From Clostridiales bacterium (lineage in GTDB: Bacteria; Bacillota; Clostridia; Oscillospirales; Oscillospiraceae), in contig JALFRA010000009.1 in the NCBI GenBank assembly GCA_022785125.1, positions 33,254-97,253 on the forward strand: 64,000 nucleotides of DNA. The letters run 5' to 3'. The notes under the pieces were generated by a model. The model made no database searches. It worked only from the letters and a program-made list of their open reading frames with translations, and was not told the origin of the DNA. Positions within the stretch are counted from its first letter, which is position 1, and every line of letters begins with the position of its first letter. Shown here in pieces: positions 42,115 to 50,327 of the stretch. A program made the position numbers and the translations under genes.

Positions 42115-43173
42115 ATGCGGCATTTGATCGACTTTGGAGACCTGTCAAGGGCGGAGTGGGATTCCCTGTACCAGCGGTGCAGTGATATTATGGACCACCC
42201 CGCCGATTTTATGGACGCCTGCCGGGGGCGGGTGATGGCCAGCCTGTTCTATGAACCCTCTACCCGCACCAACTTTTCTTTCCAGACCGCCATGCTGCGG
42301 GTAGGCGGTACGGTGTTTGGCTTTGCTGATCCCAAATCCACCTCTACCGCTAAAGGTGAGACCCTGAAGGATACCATTAAAATGGTGTCCGGCTACGCCG
42401 ACGTGGTGGTGATGCGCAACCCCAAGGAGGGCGCTGCCAAGGCTGCTTCTCTCTATTCCGATGTGCCGGTGATCAACGCCGGCGACGGTGGCCATATGCA
42501 CCCGACCCAGACCACCGCCGACCTGACCACCATCACCCGGCTGCGGGGCGGTGTGGACGGCCTGTCCGTGGGTCTGTGCGGCGACCTGAAGAACGGCCGT
42601 ACCGTTCATTCCCTCATCAAAGCGCTGGCCAAGTTCAAGGGCATCAAGTTCTTCCTCATTGCGCCCCGTGAGCTGGCAGTGCCCGAATATATGCGGGCCT
42701 TCATGCGGGAGAATGATATGTGGTTTACCGAGGTCACCGGCCTGGAGGCCGTCATTCCCCAGCTGGACGTGCTCTATATGACCCGCATCCAGCGGGAGCG
42801 CTTTGTGGACCCCCTTGAGTACGAGCGCTGTAAGGGCATTTATGTCCTCACCCGCCGGAAGCTGGATCGGGCCCGAAAGGATCTGCTGGTGATGCACCCC
42901 CTGCCCCGTGTGGATGAGATCGCCATCGATGTGGACGACGATCCCCGGGCGGTCTACTTTGAGCAGGCCCGTTATGGTATGTTTGCTCGTATGGCCCTGC
43001 TCACTGACCTGGCCAATCAGGACCGCATGAGTCCCGGCACGGTAGAGATCGGCACCAAGCCGGTATGCTCCAACCCCAACTGCATCACCCAGACCGAGCA
43101 TTATCTGCCCCCTCTGGTGAAGCAGAACGGCGGCGTGGACTGCTGCGCTTACTGCGATAAGGAACTGCGATAA
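42115..43173 (+). CDS. pyrB: Aspartate carbamoyltransferase with PyrI-like zinc tail
   Basis: A 352-residue ATCase that makes carbamoyl-aspartate, the first committed step of UMP synthesis. Substrate-binding motifs: YEPSTRTNFSFQ near 47-58, KGETLKDT near 80, HPTQTTADL near 125 and MHPLPR near 260. The catalytic domain ends near residue 310, and about 40 extra residues follow with C318-x4-C323-x20-C344-x2-C347. That spacing closely matches the zinc domain of the regulatory chain PyrI (CX4C...CX2C), without its nucleotide-binding domain. No separate pyrI is present. A plausible promoter is TTGCCG-N18-TACGAT (42054-42083). Confidence 0.95.
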   Translation: MRHLIDFGDLSRAEWDSLYQRCSDIMDHPADFMDACRGRVMASLFYEPSTRTNFSFQTAMLRVGGTVFGFADPKSTSTAKGETLKDTIKMVSGYADVVVMRNPKEGAAKAASLYSDVPVINAGDGGHMHPTQTTADLTTITRLRGGVDGLSVGLCGDLKNGRTVHSLIKALAKFKGIKFFLIAPRELAVPEYMRAFMRENDMWFTEVTGLEAVIPQLDVLYMTRIQRERFVDPLEYERCKGIYVLTRRKLDRARKDLLVMHPLPRVDEIAIDVDDDPRAVYFEQARYGMFARMALLTDLANQDRMSPGTVEIGTKPVCSNPNCITQTEHYLPPLVKQNGGVDCCAYCDKELR

Positions 43174-43206
43174 GCGGCCGGGCGCGCAATGCGCGCCCCT
43201 ACATGG
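43174..43206. repeat. Short palindromic repeat (REP-like), copy A
   Basis: GGGCGCGCAATGCGCGCCCCTAC directly after pyrB: a GC-rich palindrome with a GCCCCTAC edge. Related units at 48614-48643 and 48660-48690 share the outline GGGC(C/G)(C/G)ATG...CAT(C/G)(C/G)GCCC with a CCCCTAC/GTAGGGG edge. Confidence 0.6.
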
Positions 43207-43215
43207 CGTGCCCCC

Positions 43216-43244
43216 TTGACAACGCCCTGAAAAGTGCATATACT
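43216..43244 (+). promoter_or_regulatory. SigA-type promoter of the valS leader
   Basis: TTGACA (43216-43221), 17-bp spacer, TATACT (43239-43244). Confidence 0.88.
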
Positions 43245-43249
43245 ATGTC

Positions 43250-43485
43250 CCAAAGGCGAAGATGGGAAGGAGTACCCCCGCGAAAGGTGCAGAGAGGAGC
43301 CGGTTTGGTGCAAGGCTCTCCGGCGGTGGGGGGAAGGTCGTCCCAGAGCTCTGCCCCTGAAGCACAGTAGGGGGCGGCGGAATCCTCCCGTTACAGAGGC
43401 AATGAGTGTCCCGCAAGGGAAATTCAGGTGGTACCGCGGACTGACAGGTTCGCCCTGAGCAAAGGCTTGGGGCGAACCTTTTTTG
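43250..43485 (+). ncRNA. T-box leader of valS, specifier GTC
   Basis: Stem I with GGGAAGGAGTACCCCC (AGTA loop), CAGAGAGGAGCC...TTGGTGCAAGG and the opposing GGGGGGAAGGTCGTCCC. Pairing GGGA with TCCC places GTC (43337-43339), a valine codon, in the specifier loop, as expected for valS. The T-box GGTGGTACCGCGGA is at 43427-43440 and the terminator AGGTTCGCCC / GGGCGAACCT plus TTTTTT at 43446-43485. Confidence 0.96.
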
Positions 43486-43506
43486 CCCCGAAAAGGAGTG
43501 TAACAA

Positions 43507-46140
43507 ATGAAGAAAGAACTTCCCAAGGTCTATGAACCCCAGGAGGTGGAGGGCCGCGTCTATGAGATGTGGGAGAAAAACGGCTGCTTTGAGGGCCACC
43601 GTGATCCCGACAAGAAGCCCTTCACCATCGTTATGCCGCCCCCCAACGTCACCGGCCAGCTCCACATGGGCCACGCCATGGACTCCACCCTCCAGGACAT
43701 CCTGATCCGCTTCAAGCGGATGCAGGGCTACGCCGCCCTGTGGGTGCCCGGTACCGACCACGCCGGCATCGCCACCCAAATCAAGGTGGAGGAGGAGCTG
43801 CGCAAGAACGAGGGCCTGTCCCGCTACGACCTGGGCCGGGAGAAATTCCTGGAGCGGGTGTGGGACTGGAAGCACAAGTACGGCAACCGCATTGTGGAGC
43901 AGCAGAAGAAGCTGGGCGCTTCCTGCGACTGGTCCCGCGCCCGGTTTACCATGGACGAGGGCCTCAGCAAGGCTGTCCGCCATGTGTTTGTCTCCCTGTA
44001 CAAGAAGGGCCTGATCTATAAGGGTTCCCGCATTATCAACTGGTGCCCAAACTGTGTTACCGCCCTGTCTGACGCCGAGGTGGAGTACCAGGACAAGCCC
44101 GGCTCCTTCTGGCACATCCGCTACCCCATCCAGGGGGAGGAGGGACGCTATGTCATCGTGGCCACCACCCGGCCTGAGACCATGCTGGGCGACACCGGCG
44201 TGGCCGTCAACCCCAACGACGAGCGGTATAAGGACATTGTGGGCAAGAAGTGCATCCTGCCCCTGGTGGGCCGGGAGATGCCCATCGTGGCCGACGACTA
44301 CGTGGACATGGAGTTCGGTACCGGCTGCGTGAAGATGACCCCCGCCCACGACCCCAACGACTTTGAGGTGGGTCTGCGGCAGAACCTGGAGACCATTCGT
44401 GTGCTGGACGACAACGGCAAGGTGGTGGAGGGCTACGGCCGCTACTCCGGCATGGACCGCTACGAGGCCCGGAAGGCCATTGTGGCTGATCTGGAGGCCG
44501 GCGGCTGGCTGGTGAAGGTGGAGCCTCACCAGCACAACGTGGGCACCTGCTACCGCTGCCACAACGACGTGGAGCCCCTGATCTCCGCTCAGTGGTTTGT
44601 GAAGATGAAGCCCTTGGCCGAGGAGGCCCTGCGGGTGGTCAATGAGGGCGAGGTCAAGTTTGTTCCCGACCGCTTCTCCAAGATCTACACCAACTGGATG
44701 GAGAACGTCCACGACTGGTGTATCTCCCGTCAGCTGTGGTGGGGCCACCAGATCCCCGCCTGGACCTGCGAAGAGTGCGGCCACATCACCGTCTCCGAGG
44801 ACGATCCCACCGAGTGCGAGCACTGTCACTCCAAGCACATCAAGCAGGAGGAGGACGTGCTGGATACCTGGTTCTCCTCCGCCCTGTGGCCCTTCTCCAC
44901 TCTGGGCTGGCCCCAGGAGACCGAGGATCTGAAGTATTTCTATCCCACCGATGTGCTGGTCACCGGTTACGACATCATCTTCTTCTGGGTGGCCCGCATG
45001 ATCTTCTCCGGCTGTGAGCATACCAAACGCCCCCCCTTCCACACCGTGTTCATCCACGGCCTGGTGCGGGACGATAAGGGCCGCAAGATGTCCAAGTCCC
45101 TGGGCAACGGCATCGATCCCCTGGAGATGGCTAACCAGTACGGCGCCGACGCTCTGCGCTTCAACCTGGTGACCGGCAACTCGCCCGGAAACGATATGCG
45201 TTTCTACACCGAGCGGTGTGAGGCCATGCGGAACTTCGCCAACAAGATCTGGAATGCCTCCCGCTTCCTGATGATGAACCTGACCATCGACCAGTGCCAG
45301 CTGCCCGACAAGCTGGAGCTGGAGGACAAGTGGATCCTGTCCAAGCTCAACAGCGTCATTCCCGAGATCACCGAGAATATGGAGCGTTACGAGCTGGGCG
45401 TGGCAGCCCAGAAGGTGTACGACTTTATCTGGGATTCCTACTGTGACTGGTATATCGAGCTGACCAAGACCCGCCTCCAGGGCGACGACGAGGACAGCAA
45501 GATCCGTGCTCAGCAGGTGCTGTGCTATGTGCTCACCCAGATCCTCAAGCTGCTCCACCCCTTCATGCCCTTCATCACCGAGGAGATCTGGCAGGCGCTG
45601 CCCCATCAGGGTGACTACCTCATGCTCCAGCAGTGGCCGGAACACCACGCCAACCTGGACTTCCCCGAGGAGGAGAAGGCCATGGAACTCATCATGGACG
45701 CCATCCGGGCCATCCGGGCCAGAAGGGCCGAGATGAATGTGCCCCCCTCCAAAAAGGCGCAGCTCACCGTCTCCACTCTGGAGCAGGCAGTGTTCCACCA
45801 AGGTATCCCCTTCCTGAAGCGTCTGGCCTACGCCAGCGACGTGAAGGTGGTGGCGGCTACCGATACGGTGGATGCTCAGGGCATGGTGACCATCGCTACC
45901 CATGCTGCCCGACTGTACCTGCCCCTGGCCGAACTGGTGGACCTGGACAAGGAGCGGGCCCGCATCCAGAAGGAAGTGGACAAGAACCGCAAGGAACTGG
46001 ACAAGCTGGAGACCAAGCTGAATAACCCCGGCTTTGTGAACAAGGCCCCCGCCCAGGTGGTGGAGGCCGAGCGGGAGCGGGCCGACAAACTGAAGGCTCT
46101 GCTGGTGAAGCTGGAAGAATCCGCTGCCACACTGGGCTAA
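43507..46140 (+). CDS. valS: Valyl-tRNA synthetase
   Basis: An 877-residue class Ia aminoacyl-tRNA synthetase that charges tRNA-Val and edits threonine. The HIGH motif appears as [15 protein letters not shown] near 42-56, the editing domain spans about 190-340 ([18 protein letters not shown]), [12 protein letters not shown] is near 527, and the anticodon-binding domain is followed by a C-terminal coiled coil (about 810-877, [20 protein letters not shown]). A zinc-like cysteine set (CEECGH...CEHCHS) lies near 408-425. Full length, controlled by the T-box directly upstream. Confidence 0.98.
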   Translation: MKKELPKVYEPQEVEGRVYEMWEKNGCFEGHRDPDKKPFTIVMPPPNVTGQLHMGHAMDSTLQDILIRFKRMQGYAALWVPGTDHAGIATQIKVEEELRKNEGLSRYDLGREKFLERVWDWKHKYGNRIVEQQKKLGASCDWSRARFTMDEGLSKAVRHVFVSLYKKGLIYKGSRIINWCPNCVTALSDAEVEYQDKPGSFWHIRYPIQGEEGRYVIVATTRPETMLGDTGVAVNPNDERYKDIVGKKCILPLVGREMPIVADDYVDMEFGTGCVKMTPAHDPNDFEVGLRQNLETIRVLDDNGKVVEGYGRYSGMDRYEARKAIVADLEAGGWLVKVEPHQHNVGTCYRCHNDVEPLISAQWFVKMKPLAEEALRVVNEGEVKFVPDRFSKIYTNWMENVHDWCISRQLWWGHQIPAWTCEECGHITVSEDDPTECEHCHSKHIKQEEDVLDTWFSSALWPFSTLGWPQETEDLKYFYPTDVLVTGYDIIFFWVARMIFSGCEHTKRPPFHTVFIHGLVRDDKGRKMSKSLGNGIDPLEMANQYGADALRFNLVTGNSPGNDMRFYTERCEAMRNFANKIWNASRFLMMNLTIDQCQLPDKLELEDKWILSKLNSVIPEITENMERYELGVAAQKVYDFIWDSYCDWYIELTKTRLQGDDEDSKIRAQQVLCYVLTQILKLLHPFMPFITEEIWQALPHQGDYLMLQQWPEHHANLDFPEEEKAMELIMDAIRAIRARRAEMNVPPSKKAQLTVSTLEQAVFHQGIPFLKRLAYASDVKVVAATDTVDAQGMVTIATHAARLYLPLAELVDLDKERARIQKEVDKNRKELDKLETKLNNPGFVNKAPAQVVEAERERADKLKALLVKLEESAATLG

Positions 46141-46157
46141 TAAAATTCACGAAAAAC

Positions 46158-46197
46158 AGAGAAACGCCGCCATCGGACGCGAATGGCGGCGTTTCTG
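46158..46197 (+). terminator. Strong hairpin after valS
   Basis: AGAAACGCCGCCAT / ATGGCGGCGTTTCT stem with a 10-nt loop. The T-run is short, so termination is likely but not certain. Confidence 0.7.
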
Positions 46198-46232
46198 TGC
46201 CCGTATTGTCATACTTTGTTACACAACTGTGG

Positions 46233-46261
46233 TTGTGCTCCCGGGCAGAATCGGATAAAAT
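46233..46261 (+). promoter_or_regulatory. Promoter of the IseA-like lipoprotein gene
   Basis: TTGTGC (46233-46238), 17-bp spacer, TAAAAT (46256-46261). Confidence 0.55.
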
Positions 46262-46315
46262 GTAGCATCATATCCTGGGGCCTGGTTTGACGGAGGCCGT
46301 GGAAAGGAGGTTAGA

Positions 46316-47047
46316 GTGTTGAAAAGGCTGATCCCGCTGCTTGCAGTGCTGTTGCTGCTGGGCGGCTGCACCGGTTCCTGTCGGGATACCGAGGCGGTGT
46401 CCACCGTGCTGCCCAGCGCTTCCCCAACGCCGGAGGTGGAGCAGAGCGCGGTGCCAACCTCCACCCCGAAGCCTTCTCCTACGCCGACGGCTCGACCCAC
46501 AGCTACGCCGGAGCCAACAGCCACGCCGGAGCCCTCCGTGGAGCCTTCTCCCACCCCCATCGTTTATGATGGCCCTAACGACGAGGAGGTGCTGTCGGCC
46601 TATCGGGCGGCGGTGGAGGCGTTCTGGTGGTTCCAGGTGGAGCCTCTGCCTTTTGACGAGACGGACGGTCGGGCGGTGGACGGCGTCACTTATTATCGGG
46701 TGGATTATCCCGGCATTGACAGTACCATCACCCTGCGGGGTTACCTCAAGAGCCTGTTTTCCGATGATCTGGTGGAAAAGCTGCTGCCTTATGACGGCAC
46801 CCAGTATGTGGACATTGACGGTGTGCTCTATGTGCAGGACGGAGGCCGGGGTACCGATATCACCCGGGGCGCCGAGACCGCTCAGGTCCTGCGGGACGGA
46901 GATCCCAATCGCTGTACTGTTCGGGTGACGGTGGAGGTGCTGGACCCGACACAGGACGGCGCGGTGGTGGATACCCTGACCTTTGACTTCCCCTACGAAA
47001 AAGTGGGTGAGAAGTGGATCTTTACCGATTTTTCCCTGGTCCGGTGA
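46316..47047 (+). CDS. IseA-like lipoprotein (putative DL-endopeptidase inhibitor)
   Basis: A 243-residue lipoprotein: GTG start behind AAAGGAGG, a signal helix, lipobox LLGGC with Cys near residue 18, then a low-complexity Pro/Thr/Ser linker (TPKPSPTPTARPTATPEPT) to about 80. The C-terminal domain (AYRAAVEAFWWFQVEPLPFD, then YLKSLFSDDLVEKLL, DGVLYVQDGGRG) resembles the IseA/YoeB family, whose members inhibit NlpC/P60-type cell-wall endopeptidases. It would act outside the membrane. The match to IseA is from motif memory and is moderately confident; an SH3-NlpC/P60 enzyme is encoded 11 kb away. Confidence 0.75.
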   Translation: MLKRLIPLLAVLLLLGGCTGSCRDTEAVSTVLPSASPTPEVEQSAVPTSTPKPSPTPTARPTATPEPTATPEPSVEPSPTPIVYDGPNDEEVLSAYRAAVEAFWWFQVEPLPFDETDGRAVDGVTYYRVDYPGIDSTITLRGYLKSLFSDDLVEKLLPYDGTQYVDIDGVLYVQDGGRGTDITRGAETAQVLRDGDPNRCTVRVTVEVLDPTQDGAVVDTLTFDFPYEKVGEKWIFTDFSLVR

Positions 47048-47083
47048 CCTCTTCGACAAAATATATGCCCCATCTGTGATAGG

Positions 47084-47123
47084 ATCGCAGTATACCAAAA
47101 ATTGGTATACTGCGATTTTTTTG
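47084..47123 (+). terminator. Perfect hairpin with T-run just upstream of spoIIAA
   Basis: ATCGCAGTATACCAA-AAA-TTGGTATACTGCGAT followed by seven T's. It ends the lipoprotein transcript only 18 nt before the spoIIAA start, leaving very little room for a downstream promoter. Confidence 0.9.
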
Positions 47124-47140
47124 TACAGGGGGGATATGCC

Positions 47141-47446
47141 ATGGCAGTGACCTGCAAAGCAGAGAATCGGGCGCTGTACGCGGCCATTGACGGCGAGGTG
47201 GACCACCACCGGGCCAAACAGATTTTAGGTGAGTTGGTGCGGCAGATCGACCTGACCATGCCCCGTCATCTGACGGTGGATCTGGGCGGCGTCAGCTTTA
47301 TGGATAGCTCGGGCATCGCCGTCTTGCTGAGAGCCAGCCGCCGGATGAGCGAGCTGGAGGGGACCGTGGAGGTGGTCCATGTGCCCGAGCAGGCGGGCAA
47401 GGTGCTTCGGGCGGCCGGGCTGGACCGGTTGATGAAATTTGAATGA
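47141..47446 (+). CDS. spoIIAA: Anti-sigma-F factor antagonist
   Basis: A 101-residue STAS-domain protein. The phosphorylation motif LGGVSFMDSSGIAVLLRASR is near residues 47-66, with the regulatory serine in DSSG. In its dephosphorylated form it pulls SpoIIAB off sigma-F in the forespore. Start at 47141 (GGGGGGAT upstream). First gene of the spoIIA operon. Confidence 0.96.
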   Translation: MAVTCKAENRALYAAIDGEVDHHRAKQILGELVRQIDLTMPRHLTVDLGGVSFMDSSGIAVLLRASRRMSELEGTVEVVHVPEQAGKVLRAAGLDRLMKFE

Positions 47447-47461
47447 CGGAGGAACTACATA

Positions 47462-47905
47462 ATGAAACCGATGAATGAGGCCACAGTGGTCTTTCTCAGC
47501 CGTTCGGCCAACGAGGGCTTTGCCCGTACTACAGCGGCTTGCTTCGCCGCCCAGCTGGACCCCACCCTGGAGGAGGTCAACGACATCAAAACGGCGGTAA
47601 GTGAGGGCGTGACCAACTGCATCGTCCACGCCTATCCGGACAAGCTGGGCACAGTCCAGATGCGGCTGCGGCTCTTTGAGGACCACACTCTGGAGATCCA
47701 GATCAAGGACAAGGGCGTGGGCATCCCTGATGTGGAGCAGGCCCGACGCCCCATGTTTACCACCGGCGGAGAGGAGCGCAGCGGCATGGGCTTTACCATT
47801 ATGGAGAGTTTCATGGACACAGTGAAGGTGCGCTCCACGCCGGGAAAGGGGACGGTGGTGACCATGCGCCGCAGGATCTCCCGCCGGCTGGGAGGGGCGC
47901 AATGA
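47462..47905 (+). CDS. spoIIAB: Anti-sigma-F factor, serine kinase
   Basis: A 147-residue GHKL-fold kinase that binds sigma-F and phosphorylates SpoIIAA. The ATP-site boxes are visible: DIKTAVSEGVTNCIVHAY (N box), IKDKGVGIPDVEQA (G1) and RSGMGFTIMESFMD (G2). It starts 15 nt after spoIIAA and overlaps sigF by 4 nt (ATGA). Confidence 0.97.
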   Translation: MKPMNEATVVFLSRSANEGFARTTAACFAAQLDPTLEEVNDIKTAVSEGVTNCIVHAYPDKLGTVQMRLRLFEDHTLEIQIKDKGVGIPDVEQARRPMFTTGGEERSGMGFTIMESFMDTVKVRSTPGKGTVVTMRRRISRRLGGAQ

Positions 47906-48612
47906 ATGTGGCGGATACCCCCGACCTGCTGGAGGAGGCCCGTCAGGGGAACAACGAGGCCTGTGCCAGGCTCATTGAGGAGAACGGCGGGCTGATCTGG
48001 TCCATCGTCCGCCGCTACTATGGCCGGGGGGTGGAGCCGGAGGACCTGTACCAGCTGGGCTGTCTGGGCTTTGTGAAGGCGGTGCGGGGCTTCGATCCCG
48101 CCTTCGGCTGTCAGTTCTCCACCTATGCCGTACCCAAGATCGCCGGTGAGATCCGGCGCTATCTGCGGGACGACGGGGCTATTAAAGTCAGCCGCGGCCT
48201 GAAGGAGCGAGGGATGGCCATCCGGGCGGCCCGGGAGCGGCTGTCGGCCTCCCTGGGCCGGGAACCCACCCTGTCTCAGTTGTCTGAAGCCACCGGACTG
48301 GAGCCGGAGGAGATCGCCGCCGCCGAGGAGGCGGGGCTGCCGGTGGCCTCCCTCCAGATGGAGACCGGAGACGGCATGACCCTGGAGAGCGTTCTGGGCA
48401 CCGAGGGCATTGAGGAGGGGATTGTGGAGCGGGAGGCCCTGCGCACCGCCATCGCCGCCCTGCCTGACCGGGAGCGGCAGGTGATCCTGCTGCGCTATTA
48501 CCGGGGCATGACCCAGGACCGGGCTGCCCGGGTGCTGGGGGTGAGCCAGGTCCAGGTGTCCCGCATTGAGCGAAAGGCAGTGGAGCGATTGCGGCACAAA
48601 TTGGAGGAGTGA
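47902..48612 (+). CDS. sigF: RNA polymerase sigma-F factor (forespore)
   Basis: A 236-residue sigma-70 family factor of the sporulation SigF/SigB/SigG class. Region 2 (GVEPEDLYQLGCLGFVKAVR, FDPAFGCQFSTYAVPKIAGE), region 3 (ERLSASLGREPTLSQLSEAT) and region 4 (LPDRERQVILLRYYRGMTQD, RVLGVSQVQVSRIERKAVER) are all intact. It directs the first compartment-specific transcription in the forespore. Operon position and partner genes separate it from SigB and SigG. Confidence 0.96.
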   Translation: MNVADTPDLLEEARQGNNEACARLIEENGGLIWSIVRRYYGRGVEPEDLYQLGCLGFVKAVRGFDPAFGCQFSTYAVPKIAGEIRRYLRDDGAIKVSRGLKERGMAIRAARERLSASLGREPTLSQLSEATGLEPEEIAAAEEAGLPVASLQMETGDGMTLESVLGTEGIEEGIVEREALRTAIAALPDRERQVILLRYYRGMTQDRAARVLGVSQVQVSRIERKAVERLRHKLEE

Positions 48613-48613
48613 C

Positions 48614-48643
48614 GGCGGGCCGATGAGGGCATCGGCCCCTACG
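48614..48643. repeat. Short palindromic repeat (REP-like), copy B
   Basis: GGGCCGATG-AGGG-CATCGGCCC followed by CTACGAC, immediately after sigF. Confidence 0.6.
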
Positions 48644-48659
48644 ACGGGGTGTCTGTAAC

Positions 48660-48690
48660 CGTAGGGGCGGATGCCCACATCCGCCCGTGG
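48660..48690. repeat. Short palindromic repeat (REP-like), copy C
   Basis: GTAGGGGCGGATG-CCCA-CATCCGCCCGTGG: a 9-bp stem facing copy B in inverted orientation, 20 nt away. Together B and C could form a compound hairpin. Confidence 0.6.
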
Positions 48691-48691
48691 C

Positions 48692-48970
48692 TTATCCATC
48701 TGTTTCCCCAAAGCGCGCCAGCTGCCCCAGCTCCATGCCCAGCTGGAGCCCCAGGCAGAAGGCGGCGTCCCGCTGTATGCTCCATACCCCGTCCCGGCGG
48801 TCCAGCAGGTCCAGCACCTCGCCCCGCATCTCCCCTGTATGGGCGAGGCAGAATTTCTTCCAGGCAGCTTCGCTGTCCTCCCTGGCCTCCTCATAGGGGG
48901 ACAGGGAGGACAGTTTTTTCTGGAGCAGCAGGGTTTTGACCTGTTCCAACAGCGCAAAGGGTGGTTCCAT
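48692..48970 (-). CDS. Small hypothetical helical protein, divergent partner of an XRE regulator
   Basis: A 92-residue protein, ATG at 48970 behind GGAGGTGTTACC. It is predicted all-helical: an N-terminal hairpin (LLEQVKTLLLQKKLSSLSPY) and a late ...VWSIQRDAAFCLGLQLGMELG helix. The overall shape resembles DUF6809-type small proteins, but the match is weak. Its promoter region is shared with the XRE gene and contains three copies of the same operator, so the XRE protein probably regulates it. Confidence 0.65.
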   Translation of the reverse strand: MEPPFALLEQVKTLLLQKKLSSLSPYEEAREDSEAAWKKFCLAHTGEMRGEVLDLLDRRDGVWSIQRDAAFCLGLQLGMELGQLARFGETDG

Positions 48971-48987
48971 GGTAACACCTCCGGAAT

Positions 48988-49071
48988 ATAGCTTATAGCT
49001 ATGTTACGACATCCATGGAAGAAAGTCAATAGCTGAAAGCTATAGATGAAAAGGGTATTGCTATCAGCTAT
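48988..49071. promoter_or_regulatory. Three copies of a 15-bp operator ATAGCTNNNAGCTAT
   Basis: Site 1 ATAGCT-TAT-AGCTAT (48988-49002), site 2 ATAGCT-GAA-AGCTAT (49029-49043), site 3 ATTGCT-ATC-AGCTAT (49057-49071). Site 3 overlaps a TATAAT -10 box (49069-49074) of the XRE gene; site 1 lies 17 nt before the divergent gene. A dimeric XRE repressor is the obvious candidate binder. Confidence 0.85.
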
Positions 49072-49095
49072 AATAGGAGAAAAGGAGTGATGCAG

Positions 49096-49290
49096 ATGGA
49101 CTATCGGACGCTGATCCGGGAAAAGAGGAAAGAAAAGGGGTTGAGCCAGGGCAAACTGGCCCAACTAGTCCAGGTATCGCAGCCTTTTATTGCGGAGATT
49201 GAAAGCGGACGAAAAAAGCCTTCTGTGGACGTGTTAATGCGGATCTGTACCGTATTGGAGATCTCATTGTTTGGCAAAGAGGAACCTTAA
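49096..49290 (+). CDS. XRE-family HTH regulator (single domain)
   Basis: A 64-residue protein that is essentially only an HTH_3 domain: REKRKEKGLSQGKLAQLVQV then SQPFIAEIESGRKKPSVDVL. I start it at 49096 (MDYRTLIRE) because AAAGGAG at 49081-49087 is well spaced; two closer in-frame starts exist at 49087 (GTG) and 49090. It probably represses itself and the divergent gene through three operators. Confidence 0.9.
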   Translation: MDYRTLIREKRKEKGLSQGKLAQLVQVSQPFIAEIESGRKKPSVDVLMRICTVLEISLFGKEEP

Positions 49291-49361
49291 CGCTGTTTTT
49301 TCGTCCAAGAAGCATATAATGGCAGATAACAGAGACAGAAACACAAGAAAGCTGGATTGAT

Positions 49362-50327
49362 ATGGAAGATATTCTTTATATTGTTGTTCCCTGCTACAAT
49401 GAGGAAGAAGTGCTTCCCGAGACCTCCCGGCGGCTGAAAGAGAAGCTGGAAGCCCTGATGGCTGCCGGAACTATTTCCCGGGAGAGCCGGGTACTCTTTG
49501 TCAACGACGGTTCCAAGGACCGGACCTGGCAGATCATTGAAGAACTGCATGAGAGCTGCCCCATTTTCTCCGGTGTGGACCTGAGCCGCAACCGGGGCCA
49601 CCAGAACGCCCTGCTGGCGGGACTCATGACCGCCAAGGAGCGGTGCGACATGGCCATCTCTATGGATGCCGACCTCCAGGACGACATCGACGCGGTGGAC
49701 GCCATGGTGGAGCAGTATTATGCTGGGTGTGACATCGTGTACGGCGTGCGTTCCTCCCGGAAGAAGGATACCTTTTTCAAGCGCTTTACCGCCGAGGGCT
49801 TTTACCGGCTGATGAATTCCATGGGAGCGGAGACCGTGTTCAACCACGCCGACTACCGCCTGATGTCCCGCCGGGCGCTGGAGGGGCTGGCGGAGTTCAA
49901 GGAGGTCAACCTCTTCCTCCGGGGTATCGTGCCCATGATCGGCTATCGCACCGGCACTGTGGAGTATGAGCGGGGAGAACGCTTTGCTGGTGAGAGCAAG
50001 TACCCCCTGAAAAAGATGCTCTCCTTCGCCATGGAGGGTATCACCTCTCTGTCGGTGAAACCCATCCGCATGATCACCGGCCTGGGTTTCCTGGTGTTCC
50101 TGGTGAGCATCGCCATGCTCATTTACTCTATCGTCCGCTGGGCCATGGGCGAGACCATTTTGGGCTGGGCCAGTCTGATCTGCTCTGTGTGGGCCATCGG
50201 GGGACTGATCCTGCTCTCTTTGGGCGTCATTGGTGAGTACATCGGCAAGGTCTATCTGGAGACCAAGGAGCGGCCCCGGTTCCTGATTCGTGAGGTATTG
50301 GAGGACAAGCATGGCAAAGCTGATTGA
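49362..50327 (+). CDS. Family 2 glycosyltransferase (GtrB/DPM1-like, polyprenyl-phosphate type)
   Basis: A 321-residue enzyme with a cytosolic GT-A domain (IVVPCYNEEEVLPETSRRLK near 5, FVNDGSKDRTW near 48, SMDADLQDDI near 100, YRLMSRRALEGL) and two C-terminal helices (about 235-260 and 270-292). Such enzymes transfer a sugar from a nucleotide donor to undecaprenyl phosphate. The next gene, overlapping by 17 nt, encodes a GtrA-type protein proposed to flip the product, so the pair probably supplies a lipid-linked sugar for surface decoration. TATAAT at 49315-49320 may be its -10 box. Confidence 0.94.
   Translation: MEDILYIVVPCYNEEEVLPETSRRLKEKLEALMAAGTISRESRVLFVNDGSKDRTWQIIEELHESCPIFSGVDLSRNRGHQNALLAGLMTAKERCDMAISMDADLQDDIDAVDAMVEQYYAGCDIVYGVRSSRKKDTFFKRFTAEGFYRLMNSMGAETVFNHADYRLMSRRALEGLAEFKEVNLFLRGIVPMIGYRTGTVEYERGERFAGESKYPLKKMLSFAMEGITSLSVKPIRMITGLGFLVFLVSIAMLIYSIVRWAMGETILGWASLICSVWAIGGLILLSLGVIGEYIGKVYLETKERPRFLIREVLEDKHGKAD

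Noticed and set aside
43243..45903. An 886-codon open frame on the minus strand opposite valS
   Set aside because: It mirrors a GC-rich coding strand; the translation is low-complexity H/L/V/G-rich with no family features, while valS on the plus strand is complete.
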